Below the pieces are notes generated by a model that was not told where the DNA came from, searched no databases, and worked only from the letters and a program-made list of their open reading frames with translations. Positions 1 through 10,682 of a DNA stretch of 64,000 nucleotides are shown in pieces (within the stretch, counting starts at the first letter, position 1; the number at the start of each line of letters is the position of its first letter). The stretch is from Basidiobolus meristosporus CBS 931.73 (Eukaryota > Basidiobolomycota > Basidiobolomycetes > Basidiobolales > Basidiobolaceae), in contig MCFE01000343.1 in assembly GCA_002104905.1 (NCBI GenBank), positions 1-64,000 on the forward strand. Direction: 5' to 3'. The translations under genes were made by a program, and so were the position numbers.

Positions 1-1640
1 TGATGCATCATAGTAGCATCCATTGTGGCAATAGTAAGGCAAAACAGTTATACATCACCTACTCATTCATAGCAATGCAGTGTAGCACTGCTTCAGATTA
101 GTGTGATACCTTTTGGGTGTTTCTAAAGGACAAGCAGATTAGATAATCAAGGAAGCTGATATTGGAGACTTGTGCAGGTTTAGGGATACAACAATAGCTG
201 ATCTAGTGATAGTAATCACCAGAAATAGCATCATGTTGCCGGACTTTACTAAGAAATGCTTTGCTAAAATTACATTGTGGCTGCCTTGCATACACTAACT
301 AAGTTGGTGTACAACCTATTAGCTGAGCACTGTGACAACATGTATATTTCCACCACTTAGAGTGACTTATGTATGCTTCATAGTTATAATTACATTGATT
401 TTTAGACAGTCTGTATATGCCAAACTCACAGCTTAGCCGCTGAATGGTAATCATTGTTGTATCTACACACAGGCTTGGTAACCCTTTGTTTAACAGTCAG
501 CTAGCATAGAGTCCCTTTGCCCTTTTGAATTTAGTTCTTTGAGCTTTCTCCAGTAGCTAACTTATGCTCAGTAGAAAAGTAGTTAAAGATGAGCAAAATA
601 CCATTGTAATATTTACTGAACTCAGTGCTTAATGGAGCTAATAAATATCAATATCTCTGGCCCTAGCTATTGAGCAGACAAGAGGAATAGACACTAACAG
701 GAGGCTAGACCAAACAACAGACACATCAATTTGCCAATAAGTTGCATAAAACTTTCATCAATATCACTGAATAGAAATAAGAAGGAAAGCACCCGTTGAG
801 TGCCAGATAAGTACCCTTGGAATAAAAGTCAAATACCAACACATTATCAGAAGAGTTGCAAGTTTCAGATTGCTCATGGTGGAACAAGTACTCACTCATG
901 TGTTTTAGTGAACATTTATCAACTCTGACCACTCAGAGGGTTGCAAAATAGTACAAGTCTATAGGAGGCTTAAAAACAAGCAAAATCAACAGTTACAAGC
1001 AAGTTAGAAGTCATGTAACACAAGCAGCACCTATACTGCATTCACTGGCCATAGAGGAAGAGCAGAAATACTCTGGTTTTTACAACATCTACACATGACT
1101 TTGGAGAAGGACTAATCATACCTTCACTGCTTTAAAAGAAGCATTAATCTATATTCATGTAGCACACTACATATGCAAAGTTTTGAAAGTGCAACTGGAT
1201 GATTTCATGGTATCTTAGTCTTTAAAGGGGCATATTTTTCCAATATAATCTGGAGCCCCAATGCATCTGTAGACATGACTGATTTGATTGAGAGTTGCTG
1301 ATTGATGGCTAAAAGTATCAGCAAGTTGATGGCTAGCACAATAGTAACAGATTAATACAATGGAGCAAAAAAATGAGGCATTATGCACAACTACAACACT
1401 TGTTTACTCTGACAATCAAAACTATCTATCAACCATGCAAAGATACACTCCAAAGATGGTAACAAGAATAAATATAATAAGAACAACATATATAAATATG
1501 AAGGATAAGAGGTCCTTGCCGATATGACCATATTACGGATGTGCAATACCAAAGAATAAAGTTTATATATATGCTATCCCTAGTAAGCTATCCATAGTAA
1601 TCTATACAGAGTAGCATAAGAAAACAGATAAAGTGCCTAA
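1..1640. other. Gene-free CpG-poor flank
   Basis: No convincing gene is seen. Open frames are under 70 codons and have no recognisable motif, signal peptide or promoter arrangement. CpG is rare until about 1510, after which it rises as the duplicated secreted-protein block begins. Confidence 0.5.
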
Positions 1641-1950
1641 TTGAAGGTTGCTTCATACGGCTATAAGAGTCGCGTGTGATTTTGTCAAAAGTAGAAAGAA
1701 CAATTCGTTCCAGCTCATTGTTACTCTTTACTCATATACCTCTGCATGCATTCATTCAGATAAGAAGAAAGAATCACTACGGCATTAAATTACGTTTAGA
1801 GGCCCAAGCCACGCACACTATCGAGTTATATTGCACTCACCACACATACGCCAAGTAGCAAAAATCTATTCATGTGCATAGGCCAGTTGTTTTATAAGAG
1901 TGAATGTAAGCCTCGAATATACGTACTCATCGGTTTTATTGTCAAGAATA

Positions 1951-2109
1951 TTAATGAAGTTGAATGGAGTATATTGCATCCTCCGTATCCCCCGTAGCGC
2001 CCATATCCCCAACGCCCTCCATAACCTTCTCGTCCCCAGTATCCACGGGCCTTCCAAAGGCACTGGCGACCATTAGTAGAGCACAAGCTGCGGTAGGTTG
2101 CTTGTACAT
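1951..2109 (-). pseudogene. GY-family copy 1, internally deleted secreted peptide
   Basis: The frame starts with a Met-Tyr-Lys-Gln signal peptide nearly identical to the type-B GY proteins (intact copy at 10683-11132). After about 23 residues (ending Pro-Val-Asp) it jumps straight into the 3' tail, but in the wrong frame. The Gly-Tyr tail is therefore read as an acidic, Gly/Asp/Met-rich stretch, ending at TAA after 52 residues. The acidic middle and the CDWGC terminus are missing. It is best read as a deletion derivative. A short secreted product is still possible because signal peptide and stop are in frame. The MRFN copy that normally faces GY genes is absent here, although its upstream sequence is recognisable around 1690-1850. 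Confidence 0.6.
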
Positions 2110-2582
2110 TGTGAATGTTGAACACTCGATTTATATACTAAACCAGGTTAATAGACATTGCATCTAGGACACTTCGCAGAATTGATGGGTTTCAGTCGAA
2201 TCTATGTTACAAGCATTAGGAAGCTTTGTGCTAGCTCTATTATACTGTTGTTAGTAAGATAAGGACAAGCATACTGATGAAGTAAGTATGTGTGTTTCCA
2301 CTAACGTGGCCGGTAAACATGCTGCGAAAAAGAAACACTTCGATTGACTGCCAAACTGTTGATACCCACCTACACATCCACTACCACAACCTATCTGACT
2401 TGTTATCCCTACTGCAGCTTGAGGAACTATGAAAACTGCAGCTTGATGAACTATACTAACATCACCGAGTGGCTTCTGTTAATTACGATGAGGCTTAGTA
2501 TGGGGCGTTGCCTATTGAAAGTATGAAGTTGAGCATGAAACATTGACAATGTGATGTTTATTTAAGGTAAGGATGTGGTGAA

Positions 2583-2989
2583 TTAGCAACCCCAGTCGCA
2601 TCCACCGTAGCCTCCATAGCCAACATAGCCACCATATCCCCAACTGCCTCCGTAGGCACCATAACGACCGTAACGTCCTCGTCTCCAGTATCTACTCCCC
2701 TGTATTCCATAGCCACCATATCTACCCCAAAGCTTGGCCTCTTCAGAGTCAGTGTCTTCACTTGTTCATCTGCCAACCCACCGCCTGACATTTGGCCGAA
2801 TATGTCGTCAAGAATGGCGCGAGTATCTTCGTCTTTTGTGGATTGAAATTGTGATATCATTTTGCCGCTTTGTGGGTCTCGGATGGAGATGGAAGCACTT
2901 GCTATATTGGTCACTTCTGTCTACACAGGAATCGCCATCGCATACGAAGCGATTAAGAGAGTAATGGTGATGAAGAAGTGCAGGTGCAT
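2583..2989 (-). pseudogene. GY-family copy 2, type A, broken
   Basis: This is a close paralogue of the intact type-A gene at 5986-6405. The signal peptide (Met-His-Leu-His-Phe-Phe start, Ala-Met-Ala-Ile-Pro-Val end) is followed at residue 23 by an in-frame TAG. Past it, the conserved block runs from Asn-Ile-Ala-Ser-Ala-Ser-Ile-Ser to Phe-Gly-Gln-Met-Ser-Gly-Gly-Gly. Near 2762 there is a 13-nt deletion relative to the 6-kb copy, which shifts the Gly-Tyr tail into an acidic alternative frame. The tail codons and terminal CDWGC followed by TAA are still readable in the original frame. Two independent lesions make a pseudogene nearly certain. The region upstream (3050-3400) is shared with the 6.6-kb and 8.3-kb copies. 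Confidence 0.8.
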
Positions 2990-4188
2990 TTTGAATCTGA
3001 ATGAAGGAGTTGAGCGGATTGTACATATTAGCCACATATTGAGGATACCGCTGTTGATTGTGTGGACCAAATTTTGACTCCAGTTGCAGCCATCTCCATG
3101 TCCCAATGTGCCCCAGAAACGTAGCGTCCTAATCTCCTTCCGTTGCTGCCATAACTCCCTCCACATCTTCAGGAATGGAATGATGATGAAGCTTGATAAA
3201 CCTATCTAGTTACATCCAACTCCAGTATTTATTCCTAGCCGGTTACTCATGCCACAGCACGCCCTGAAGTATATATGGAGTCAGTGTATAGCTCAGCTGA
3301 ACGGTGGTATACGAAATATAAAGATTATTGTACTTCTGTACTTATACAATATATTCCCTTGTAGTGCATATAGTTCGTTTGATATTCGTATAAGCTGGTT
3401 CAAGTATTGAAGGATTCTTATCAAGCAACGTCCATTTATTAAGTGATCATTTTTAGTTGTATAGTCTCATTTGTGAATATCTCCAATGAGTTGTAGCAAG
3501 CGTGTTCAAATATTAGGACATTGTAGAAAACATATACCACAAAGTCCACCAACATGCTTTATGCTACAAAGGTATCTATTGTGAGGTCAGGAATAAGTTT
3601 ACCGACTTTATATTTTACCAGTAGAGCAAAAGCTATGGAAAGCTCTTATATTCACTTAGCAATAGTCAACATAGAACCAACATACTGTATGAATATATCC
3701 TATAGCTACCTGAAGTGGGAATACAAAGCAAGTCATGTGTTGGAATTTGCTATGAGTACCAAGAAATAATGCTTGTTGCTTGGCTGATGTCATGTTTATG
3801 CTTAGTGAGCTGAATAGTGAAAGCATCTCCGAAAGACTGCTGGAGTACTGTACAAAGCCTGCCAATCTCTCAGTATATCGAGACTTCAGCCATACCTGTG
3901 AAGGAAGAGCTGGGGATAGCAGTGAGTATTTCTGCTAAGAATGCTGAAAAGATAATGGTTCTTTGAAACCTTATGGACTTCTATACACCAGAGATATGAT
4001 GGTTGAAGTGTCAGTCAGTGATCAGAGTGTAAGTAATGATGTGATAGATACTCCAGCATGAGTGTATTTATCTACCATAGCCACCAAGGTTAGATACACT
4101 CCACAAAGCTCAGAGGGTAAAAAATCTTATCCTGTTTTGAGGCAGACGATTTTGAACCAGAATCCTCGTATGAAAGGCTTATCTACGC

Positions 4189-4232
4189 ATCAACGGGGCA
4201 TCAACGGGGCATCAACGGGGCATCAACGGGGC
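4189..4232 (+). repeat. 11-bp x 4 perfect tandem repeat
   Basis: The unit ATCAACGGGGC occurs four times without mismatch. The homologous sequence near 7418 has one copy followed by a degenerate one, so the expansion is specific to this duplicate. Confidence 0.85.
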
Positions 4233-4506
4233 ATTATCTTTCAGCACCACTATCAGTCATATGCCTAACGGTAAGACTATAGAGATTTCAATGAGTTATT
4301 TCACTCTACGATTATATGCATGCATTCAATCAAAGCAACTATGCCATTTGTTTACGTATCGAAATCCAAGCCACACACACTATAACAAGTCATACACACG
4401 ATAAAGTTGTATATTATTCCCCTTCATTATCTTAGTAACTCTGCTTATCCCCTTATGGCTCTACACAATCTTCTTTAATATTCGATTCAACGGTGAAGTA
4501 CTCACA

Positions 4507-4764
4507 ATACGACTCAATACCGTTCTCTCCTCCTTAAACATGGTACTGCCAACCTGCGTATCAACCTTGACTCATGGCAGCACGTGACTGCCGGGCCATT
4601 GGATACCGTAAGCATAACTCCCGGACCACCCGGCACCTCTGCCAAAGCAATCCTGTACCTTTCTCTGCAAGATTGCAACAGGAAAAGGTTCAGGTTTGCT
4701 GCGATTACCTCGAAACTACGGAAAAGAAGTGACCGTTGGAGCAGTGAGAGTCTCTGCTAACTAG
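4507..4764 (+). pseudogene. MRFN-family copy, broken
   Basis: This is homologous to the intact two-exon gene at 12284-12710. The start ATG is ATA. The end of exon 1, the intron and the first part of exon 2 are missing, so the signal-peptide region joins directly to the block that reads Val-Asp-Thr-Ala-Ser in the intact copy. The C-terminal block (Gly-Lys-Glu-Val-Thr-Val-Gly-Ala-Val-Arg-Val-Ser) and the TAG stop survive. It converges on GY copy 3 at 4890-5292. The downstream poly(A) hexamer is AATAAG, not the AATAAA of the intact gene. Confidence 0.75.
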
Positions 4765-4889
4765 CATTCTCAATAAGAGTCATAATCACATGGCCATTCA
4801 CTATCAATAGATAAAATGCAACGGTACTTTATTCAAGCACACAGACAAGCTGTGCTGTTGGAGTGAATGAAAACCTTGATTCTTATTAT

Positions 4890-5292
4890 TCAGCAACCCC
4901 GGTCGCATCCACCGTACCCTCCATATCCCCCGTAGCGCCCATATCCCCATCGACCTCCATAACCACCGTAGCGAACGTAACGTCCTTGTCCCCAGTATCT
5001 CCCCCATAGCTCGGCCTCTTTAGGATCGCCCTCCTCTTCCTCGACTCCTTGGTCGGCGCCTTGCTTGCTCGAGAGAGTCTGATCGAACGTATTCCTTGAC
5101 ATCTGGCCGAGAATGCCATCGATATAATGTCAAATATTCTGCGCATCCTCTTCCTTGTTGGACGAGAACCTCTTCACCACTTGGCCGCTTTGTGGATCCC
5201 TATCGGGGATTTGTGCTTGACACATCCACAGGACTTCCAAAGGCACTGGCGACCATTAGTAGAGCACAGGCTGCGGTAAGTTGCTTGTACAT
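4890..5292 (-). pseudogene. GY-family copy 3, type B, broken
   Basis: The signal peptide (Met-Tyr-Lys-Gln-Leu-Thr-Ala-Ala start) is intact and continues to Val-Ser-Ser-Thr-Asn. A 17-nt deletion relative to the intact gene at 10683-11132 then shifts the frame onto a TAG two codons later. Downstream, the original frame is open to the end: Lys-Arg-Phe-Ser-Ser-Asn-Lys-Glu-Glu, the Glu-rich acidic block, the Gly-Tyr tail and a terminal Cys-Asp-Arg-Gly-Cys (Trp changed to Arg). The TATA element upstream (about 5330-5340) and AATAAA downstream are kept. The same 17-nt lesion occurs in the copy at 14600-15023, so the two share a broken ancestor. Confidence 0.8.
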
Positions 5293-5959
5293 TGTGAATG
5301 TTGAATACTCCAATAAAGCTCAGCACCAGCCTTTATATAAAGATACAGCATTTGGCCAAAACGGAGGTTTATAGATATCGCATCTTATGATGGGTTTCGG
5401 ACGAACGATGTATTGTATTTTGCATCTATTCTACAGGCATTAGCAAGATACAATAAGAGCTTCTAGAATAGTGAACTAGCTCTAGTATATACTAATTAAG
5501 CTAAGAACACATAAGCATTATATTAGTAGTAGTCAGGTCATTATATACTATAGAAAGCAGAATATAAAGTAAAATGGTTTGTACTAAGTACACTGATGGG
5601 CACTTTGATACTTTCCAAGGAAACTTTCATAATGATGAATCTCTATTGTGGACCAAGGAGACATAGATCCACTCACAACTACAGCACCACATGAATATGA
5701 GAAAGCTATAGATGGCATTCATGGAAGATCAGGCAAGTGTGAAGCGAAAAAAAAGACTTTACTAACAGTACACCATTAAAAGATAAAAATTGACAGCATT
5801 TAAAGGTAAAGATTTATGAAGATAATTGACTGCCAAACTGCAATAAGACTTATCTTTGCCTAGACATCCACCTTATCCATACACATATCTGACTTTCTCT
5901 CCCAACTGCGGCTTGGTAAACATCACTGATTAATTACGATGAGCATTGGCATTGTGATG

Positions 5960-5965
5960 TTTATT
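5960..5965 (-). terminator. Poly(A) signal AATAAA of GY type-A gene
   Basis: AATAAA on the minus strand, about 20 nt past the TAA stop of the 5986-6405 gene. Confidence 0.55.
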
Positions 5966-5985
5966 AAACGTAAGGATGTAGTGCA

Positions 5986-6405
5986 TTAGCAACCCCAGTC
6001 GCATCCACCATAGCCACCATATCCCCCGTAGCGCCCATATCCCCATCGGCCTCCGTAGCCACCATAGCGACCGTAACGTCCTCGTCCCCAGTATCTGCTC
6101 CCCCACCTTCCATAGCCACCATATCTACCCCAAAGCTCGGCCTCTTCAGAGTCAGTGTCTTCACTTGTAGGAGACACTTCTTCATCTGCCAACCCACCGC
6201 CTGACATTTGGCCGAATATGTCGTCAAGAATGGCGCGAGCATCTTCGTCTTTTGTGGACTGGAATTGTGTTATCATTTTGCCACTTTGTGGGTCCCGGAT
6301 GGAGATGGAAGCACTTGCTACATTGGTTGCTTCTGGCTGCACAGGGGTTGCCACCGCATATGAGGCAATTAGGAGAGCAAAGGTGACGGAGAAGTGCTTG
6401 TACAT
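5986..6405 (-). CDS. Secreted acidic-pro / Gly-Tyr-Arg-rich peptide precursor, type A (intact)
   Basis: A 139-residue single-exon ORF. Start chosen at the ATG at 6405 (Met-Tyr-Lys-His-Phe), because it is collinear with the signal peptides of all paralogues and lies 37 bp past a TATA box; a longer in-frame extension lacks this support. Residues 1-20 form a signal peptide ending near Ala-Val-Ala-Thr-Pro. The middle (about 25-88) holds Asn-Val-Ala-Ser-Ala-Ser-Ile-Ser, Gln-Ser-Thr-Lys-Asp-Glu-Asp and an acidic run near Ser-Glu-Asp-Thr-Asp-Ser-Glu-Glu. The last 48 residues are Gly/Tyr/Arg/Trp repeats (Tyr-Gly-Gly-Tyr-Gly units) ending CDWGC, strongly cationic. No family name is recognised. Layout resembles precursors of cationic Gly-Tyr-rich antimicrobial peptides or wall-structural proteins; a secreted effector is also possible. 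Function is inference; coding status is well supported by several broken relatives nearby. Confidence 0.82.
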   Translation of the reverse strand: MYKHFSVTFALLIASYAVATPVQPEATNVASASISIRDPQSGKMITQFQSTKDEDARAILDDIFGQMSGGGLADEEVSPTSEDTDSEEAELWGRYGGYGRWGSRYWGRGRYGRYGGYGGRWGYGRYGGYGGYGGCDWGC

Positions 6406-6441
6406 TGTGAATCTGAATGAAGCACTTGAGCTGATTATGAG

Positions 6442-6450
6442 TATATATAC
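6442..6450 (-). promoter_or_regulatory. TATA box of GY type-A gene
   Basis: A TATATATAC element on the minus strand, 37 bp before the chosen ATG, the same spacing as in the type-B gene. Confidence 0.55.
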
Positions 6451-7773
6451 CCGCACAGCATTAAAGACACTCAACTTTACCTCTGCTTTCAGTGGGAAGC
6501 GCTGCGGGTGATCCATTTGGTCGTTCAATAGAAACTGCTTAGTGGCTCTTCATTCAATCAAACACGCATAACACAACAAAAAGCTTAAAAAGATCATTTG
6601 TTTAGCAGATATGCTACAGGTTAGCCACCTCCATATTAACCATATGCTAATATTGATTGTGTGAACTTCCAGTTGCAGTCATCTCCATGTACCAATGTAT
6701 CCTGTCACTGTAGCGTCATTATCCCTTTCTGTTGATGCCATAGATTCCTTTATATCTTCATATTTACTGAAGAATGGCATGATTGATGACATCTCTTGAG
6801 CCAACTCCAGCATTTATTCCCAGTCGGTTACACATACAGTTAACCTGCCGCAGTAAATCCTGAAGTATATACTTGGCCGGTGTATGGTAAGCGGAATTAG
6901 TAAGCTCCAAGTTAGGCTGCGATAATATAAAAATTAGTGTACTTATCGAATATATTCTCACTGCATATAGCTTGTTGTAAGTTCATGCTAGCTGATATTG
7001 GAAGGGGTTGCGGTTCAAGCACTGAGAACTAGCTGCAATCATTATTACTAAATGACAACCATTGATCATAGCAATGAGTGCTGAGGTCAGAGTATTTCTG
7101 CTGAAAATACTGAGGAGATAATGGTTCTGTGAAAATGACTACGACAAACCTTATGATCTTCTATACACCAGAGATATGATGGTTTAAGTGTCAGTCAGTG
7201 ATCAGAGTGTAAGTAATAACTTGACTAGTAGCTTGATGTGATAGATACTCCAGCATGAGTGTATTGATCTACCATAGCCGTCATGGTTAATAAGCAAACG
7301 CTCAAAAGATACACTCCACAAAGCTCAGATGGTCACAAGATCTTGTCTTGGTCAAAATCCGTGTTTGAGGCAGACGATTTTGAACCAGAATCCTCGTATG
7401 AAAGGCTTATCTACGCATCAACGGGGCATCAACTGGGTATCATCTGTCAGCACCACTATCAGTCATATGCCTAACGGTAAGACTATAGAGATTTCAATGA
7501 GTTATTTCACTCTACGAACATATGCATGCATTCAATCAGGTTTTGCACTTATAGCAACTATGACGTTTTGAAGTCTTTCTATGTTACTAGTAGCAAGGAA
7601 CGGGCTCTCTTGGCTAGAAACTGAAGTAATCATATGCGTACTCCCAAGACTGAAAAAAGTACTCTAATAGAATATTCCCCTTCTCTGCCTGTCTCTCCTT
7701 GCCAACAGTGCTTATCCCCTTATAGCTCTATACAATCGTATTTAATATTCGATTTAACGGTAAAACACACACA

Positions 7774-8008
7774 GTGCGATTCAATACCGTTCTCTGCTCC
7801 TTAACCGTGGCACTGCTAACCCGCGTATCAACCTCGGCTCATGCTAGCATGTGACCGGTAGATACCGCAAGCATCACTTCCGGACCATCCAGCACCTCCG
7901 CTAAAGTAATCCTGTACCCTTCTCTGTAAGATTGCAACAGGAAAAGGAACAGGATTGTTGCGACTACCTCCAAATAACGGAAAAGAAGCAGGTGTCTCAG
8001 CCAACCAG
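7774..8008 (+). pseudogene. MRFN-family copy, broken
   Basis: The start is GTG instead of ATG. The intron region and the exon junction are deleted as in the other broken copies, giving a stop soon after the signal-peptide-like region. A further deletion removes the block around Val-Thr-Val-Gly-Ala near the end, and the terminal TAG has become CAG. It converges on the GY fragment at 8137-8325. Confidence 0.7.
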
Positions 8009-8136
8009 CATTCACAATAAGAGTTATAAAGAATACATCCCATCGAATTATACATACGGCCATTCACTATCGGTAGATAAAATGCGACAGTACTTTATTC
8101 GTTGCTGGAGTGAATGAAAGCCTTAACTCTTATTAT

Positions 8137-8325
8137 TCAGCAACCCCAGTCGCATCCACCATAGCCTCTATATCCCTACCGACCTCCATAACCACCGTAG
8201 CGACCGTAGCGTCCTCGTCCCCAGTATCTGCCCCTCCACCACCCATACCCGCCGTATCTCCCATATAGCTGGGCCTCTTCACGATTGCCATCCTCTTCCT
8301 CGACTCCTTGGTTGGCATTCGCCAT
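8137..8325 (-). pseudogene. GY-family fragment (tail only)
   Basis: Only the acidic linker (Asn-Gln-Gly-Val-Glu-Glu-Glu) and the Gly-Tyr-Arg tail with terminal CDWGC and TGA remain. A Trp codon inside the tail has become TAG, about 11 residues before the end. The signal peptide and middle are missing: the fragment abuts sequence near 8326-8600 that matches the region upstream of type-A copies (3090-3400, 6660-6950), which indicates an unequal exchange or deletion. Confidence 0.75.
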
Positions 8326-9730
8326 CTCCATGTGTCCTATCACCGTATCCCCTTCCGTTGCTGCCACAACTCATATTCATTAAAGAGTGGCATGGTTGAT
8401 TAAAACATTTATCACATATCTTGAACCTATCTAGTTACATCCATGTATTCCTAGTCGGTTACGCATAAAGTCAACCTGCCGCAGTACATCCTCAAGTATA
8501 GGTCAGCTGAACGAGGAAAAAATAAGCTTAAAGTTAGGCTGCGATAGTATAAAATTAGTATACTTCCGTACTTATCTCACTGTGCATATGACTTGTTTGT
8601 AAGTAAGTTCATTGTAGGTGATATTGGCAGGGATTGCGGCTCAAGTACTGTTAACTGCCATAAGTATTCGGACTACTACTTTGTCATTCTTAGTTATATA
8701 GTGCCTGTTGTAAATATTTCAAATATTAAAGCATTGTGAAGAATGTTTGGTACTTGATATGGTACCTGAAGCTGACAGTGCAATACCGGTTCTGAAGTGT
8801 CCAGTCAACCAAGGGTTCTGGTGATATTTAAATGAGGAAAGCAGAGACCTATTGTACCTGGGCAGCCTGTAAGTAATTATCAATCATCAATTACATAAAG
8901 AACTGCTCACTAAGGAGTCGATGTAGGTTTAAAATCCCTACTGCAGGCTAACTCCAAGAGCCAACAGTATGGATCAAGGAGCTATCAGCACCATTCTATA
9001 TGCTGCAAGGTTATTTATTGCGAAAATATGAGTTGGAATGCTGCCTAGAACAAGTTTACTGAGCTTATGTTTTACCAGTAGCTTTAGAGCAATGGAGAGT
9101 TCCTACTCTTGCTTATCATTGTTCAAAATAACACCAAATTACTATATGAAGTAGAGTCCTATGCAGTACAATTGTATATCTGCTAGCTACCTGCAGTGGG
9201 AGTACAAAGCAAGTCATGTGTTGGTATTTGGCTTTCTGCAAAAGGTAATTAGTAACAAGAAATAATGACATGGCTTATATATGCTAGTGTGCTGTAATCA
9301 GCTAAACAGTACGGGCCTCTCTGAAAGACAGCTGGAGCACCGTACAAAGCATGCCAATGTCCCAGTATATTGAGACTTTAGCCATACCTGTGAAGGAAAC
9401 TGTTCATAACAGCAAGTGCTGAGGCCACTGCACTGCTGTTGAGAATACTGAAGAGATAATAATATTTTGAGTATGACTACAATGAACCTTATGATCGTCT
9501 ATGTAAGTATCAGTAGGTAATAACTTGGCAAGTGGAATGCTGCTAGCTTGATGTGATAGATGCTCCATCTTACCATCAGGCGCCAAAGTAAGTTTATTTA
9601 TCTATCATAGCCATCATGGTTATCGAACAAACGCTCAAAAGATACTCTCCACAAAGCTCAGATGGTCATAAGATCTTATCCGTGCTGTGGGGCAGACGAG
9701 AGGTTGAATCAGAATCCCCGTATGGAAGCC

Positions 9731-9915
9731 GGTGAGGGACTACCGTGGTAGGGAGTGATGGAGGTTCAATAGGACGTAATCCCCGTCCCTCATCGTGTAT
9801 CTCCCCGGTTTCGTCCCCACGTCTTTAGAAGAGTCTTCGAGAACCCCGACCTCGTGGAACCTTTCACTAAGCACCGATACTTACATTTCACTTGGGATAA
9901 ATACCTAAGTTGGTA
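9731..9915 (+). mobile_element. 185-bp SINE-like insertion with AAGCC target duplication
   Basis: The segment interrupts a sequence present uninterrupted near 7400. It is flanked by AAGCC on both sides (9726-9730 and 9916-9920), as expected of a 5-bp target-site duplication. It is GC-richer than its surroundings. Its first 64 nt can fold by a 10-bp stem (GGTGAGGGAC with GTCCCTCATC at 9785-9794), and GGTTCAATAGG resembles a degenerate Pol III B box. No poly(A) tail or second copy is seen, so the SINE identity is tentative; the insertion itself is well supported. Confidence 0.5.
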
Positions 9916-10325
9916 AAGCCTTTCACCTTATCTACACATCAACTGGACGTGTCTTTCACCACCACTATCAGTAGTGGAAAGGCTATAAAGATTCGTGTTT
10001 TGTATAGATTTCCACAAGAGCCAGTGAGTTATTTCACTCTACAAATATATATGCATGCATTCAATCCGGTTTTACTCTTACAGCAAATAGAAACTCAAAT
10101 CACTCACACTATAACAAGTCGCTCATACTATACTATTGTAGTGCCCATACTTCACGTGATTTTAGTAGCAAGGAACGGGCTCTCTTGGCTAGAAACCGAA
10201 GTAAGGGTGATACTCCCCTTCATTGCCATGGTAACTCTGCCTATCTCTCCTTGCCTACCGTCCCTATCCCCTTATAGCTCTATACAATCCTCTTCAGTAT
10301 TCAATTCAACGGTGAAACACACACA

Positions 10326-10557
10326 ATGCGATTCAATAACGTTCTCTGCTCCTTAACCGTGGTACTGCTAACCCGAGTATCGATATCAGCTCTTGCCGGC
10401 ACGTGACCTGCGGACCGGCAGATACCGCAAGCATCACTTCCGGACCACCCAGCACCTCCGGCAAAGCAATCCTGTACCTTTCCTTGCAAGATTGCAACTA
10501 CCTCGAAGCAACGGAAAAGAAGTGACCGTTGGAGCAGTGAGAGTCTCTGCTAACTAG
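10326..10557 (+). pseudogene. MRFN-family copy, broken
   Basis: It keeps the ATG and a signal-peptide-like start (Met-Arg-Phe-Asn-Asn-Val-Leu-Cys), but the exon 1/intron/exon 2 junction is deleted and TGA follows after about 26 codons. A second deletion removes the block around the second mature Cys. The C-terminal block and TAG survive at 10540-10557. It converges on the intact GY gene at 10683-11132. Confidence 0.75.
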
Positions 10558-10620
10558 CATTCTCAATAAGAGTCACAATCACATGCCCATTCACTATCAA
10601 TAGATAAAATGCAACGATAC

Positions 10621-10626
10621 TTTATT
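10621..10626 (-). terminator. Poly(A) signal AATAAA of GY type-B gene
   Basis: AATAAA on the minus strand, about 57 nt past the TGA of the 10683-11132 gene. The equivalent is kept in the 4.9-kb and 14.6-kb copies. Confidence 0.5.
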
Positions 10627-10682
10627 CAAGCACACAGACAAGCTGTGTTATTGGAGTGAATAAAAGCCTTGATTCTTATTAT

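Noticed and set aside
7828-8067. Minus-strand ORFs antisense to MRFN copies (also 10301-10489 and 14259-14483)
   Set aside because: They differ in start, frame and end between copies, and the plus strand has the supported gene structure.
9910-10356. 148-codon plus-strand ORF
   Set aside because: It begins inside the SINE-like insertion, spans the promoter region of an MRFN copy and overlaps its start. The homologous regions at 4.3 and 7.5 kb do not keep this frame open, so it looks like chance.
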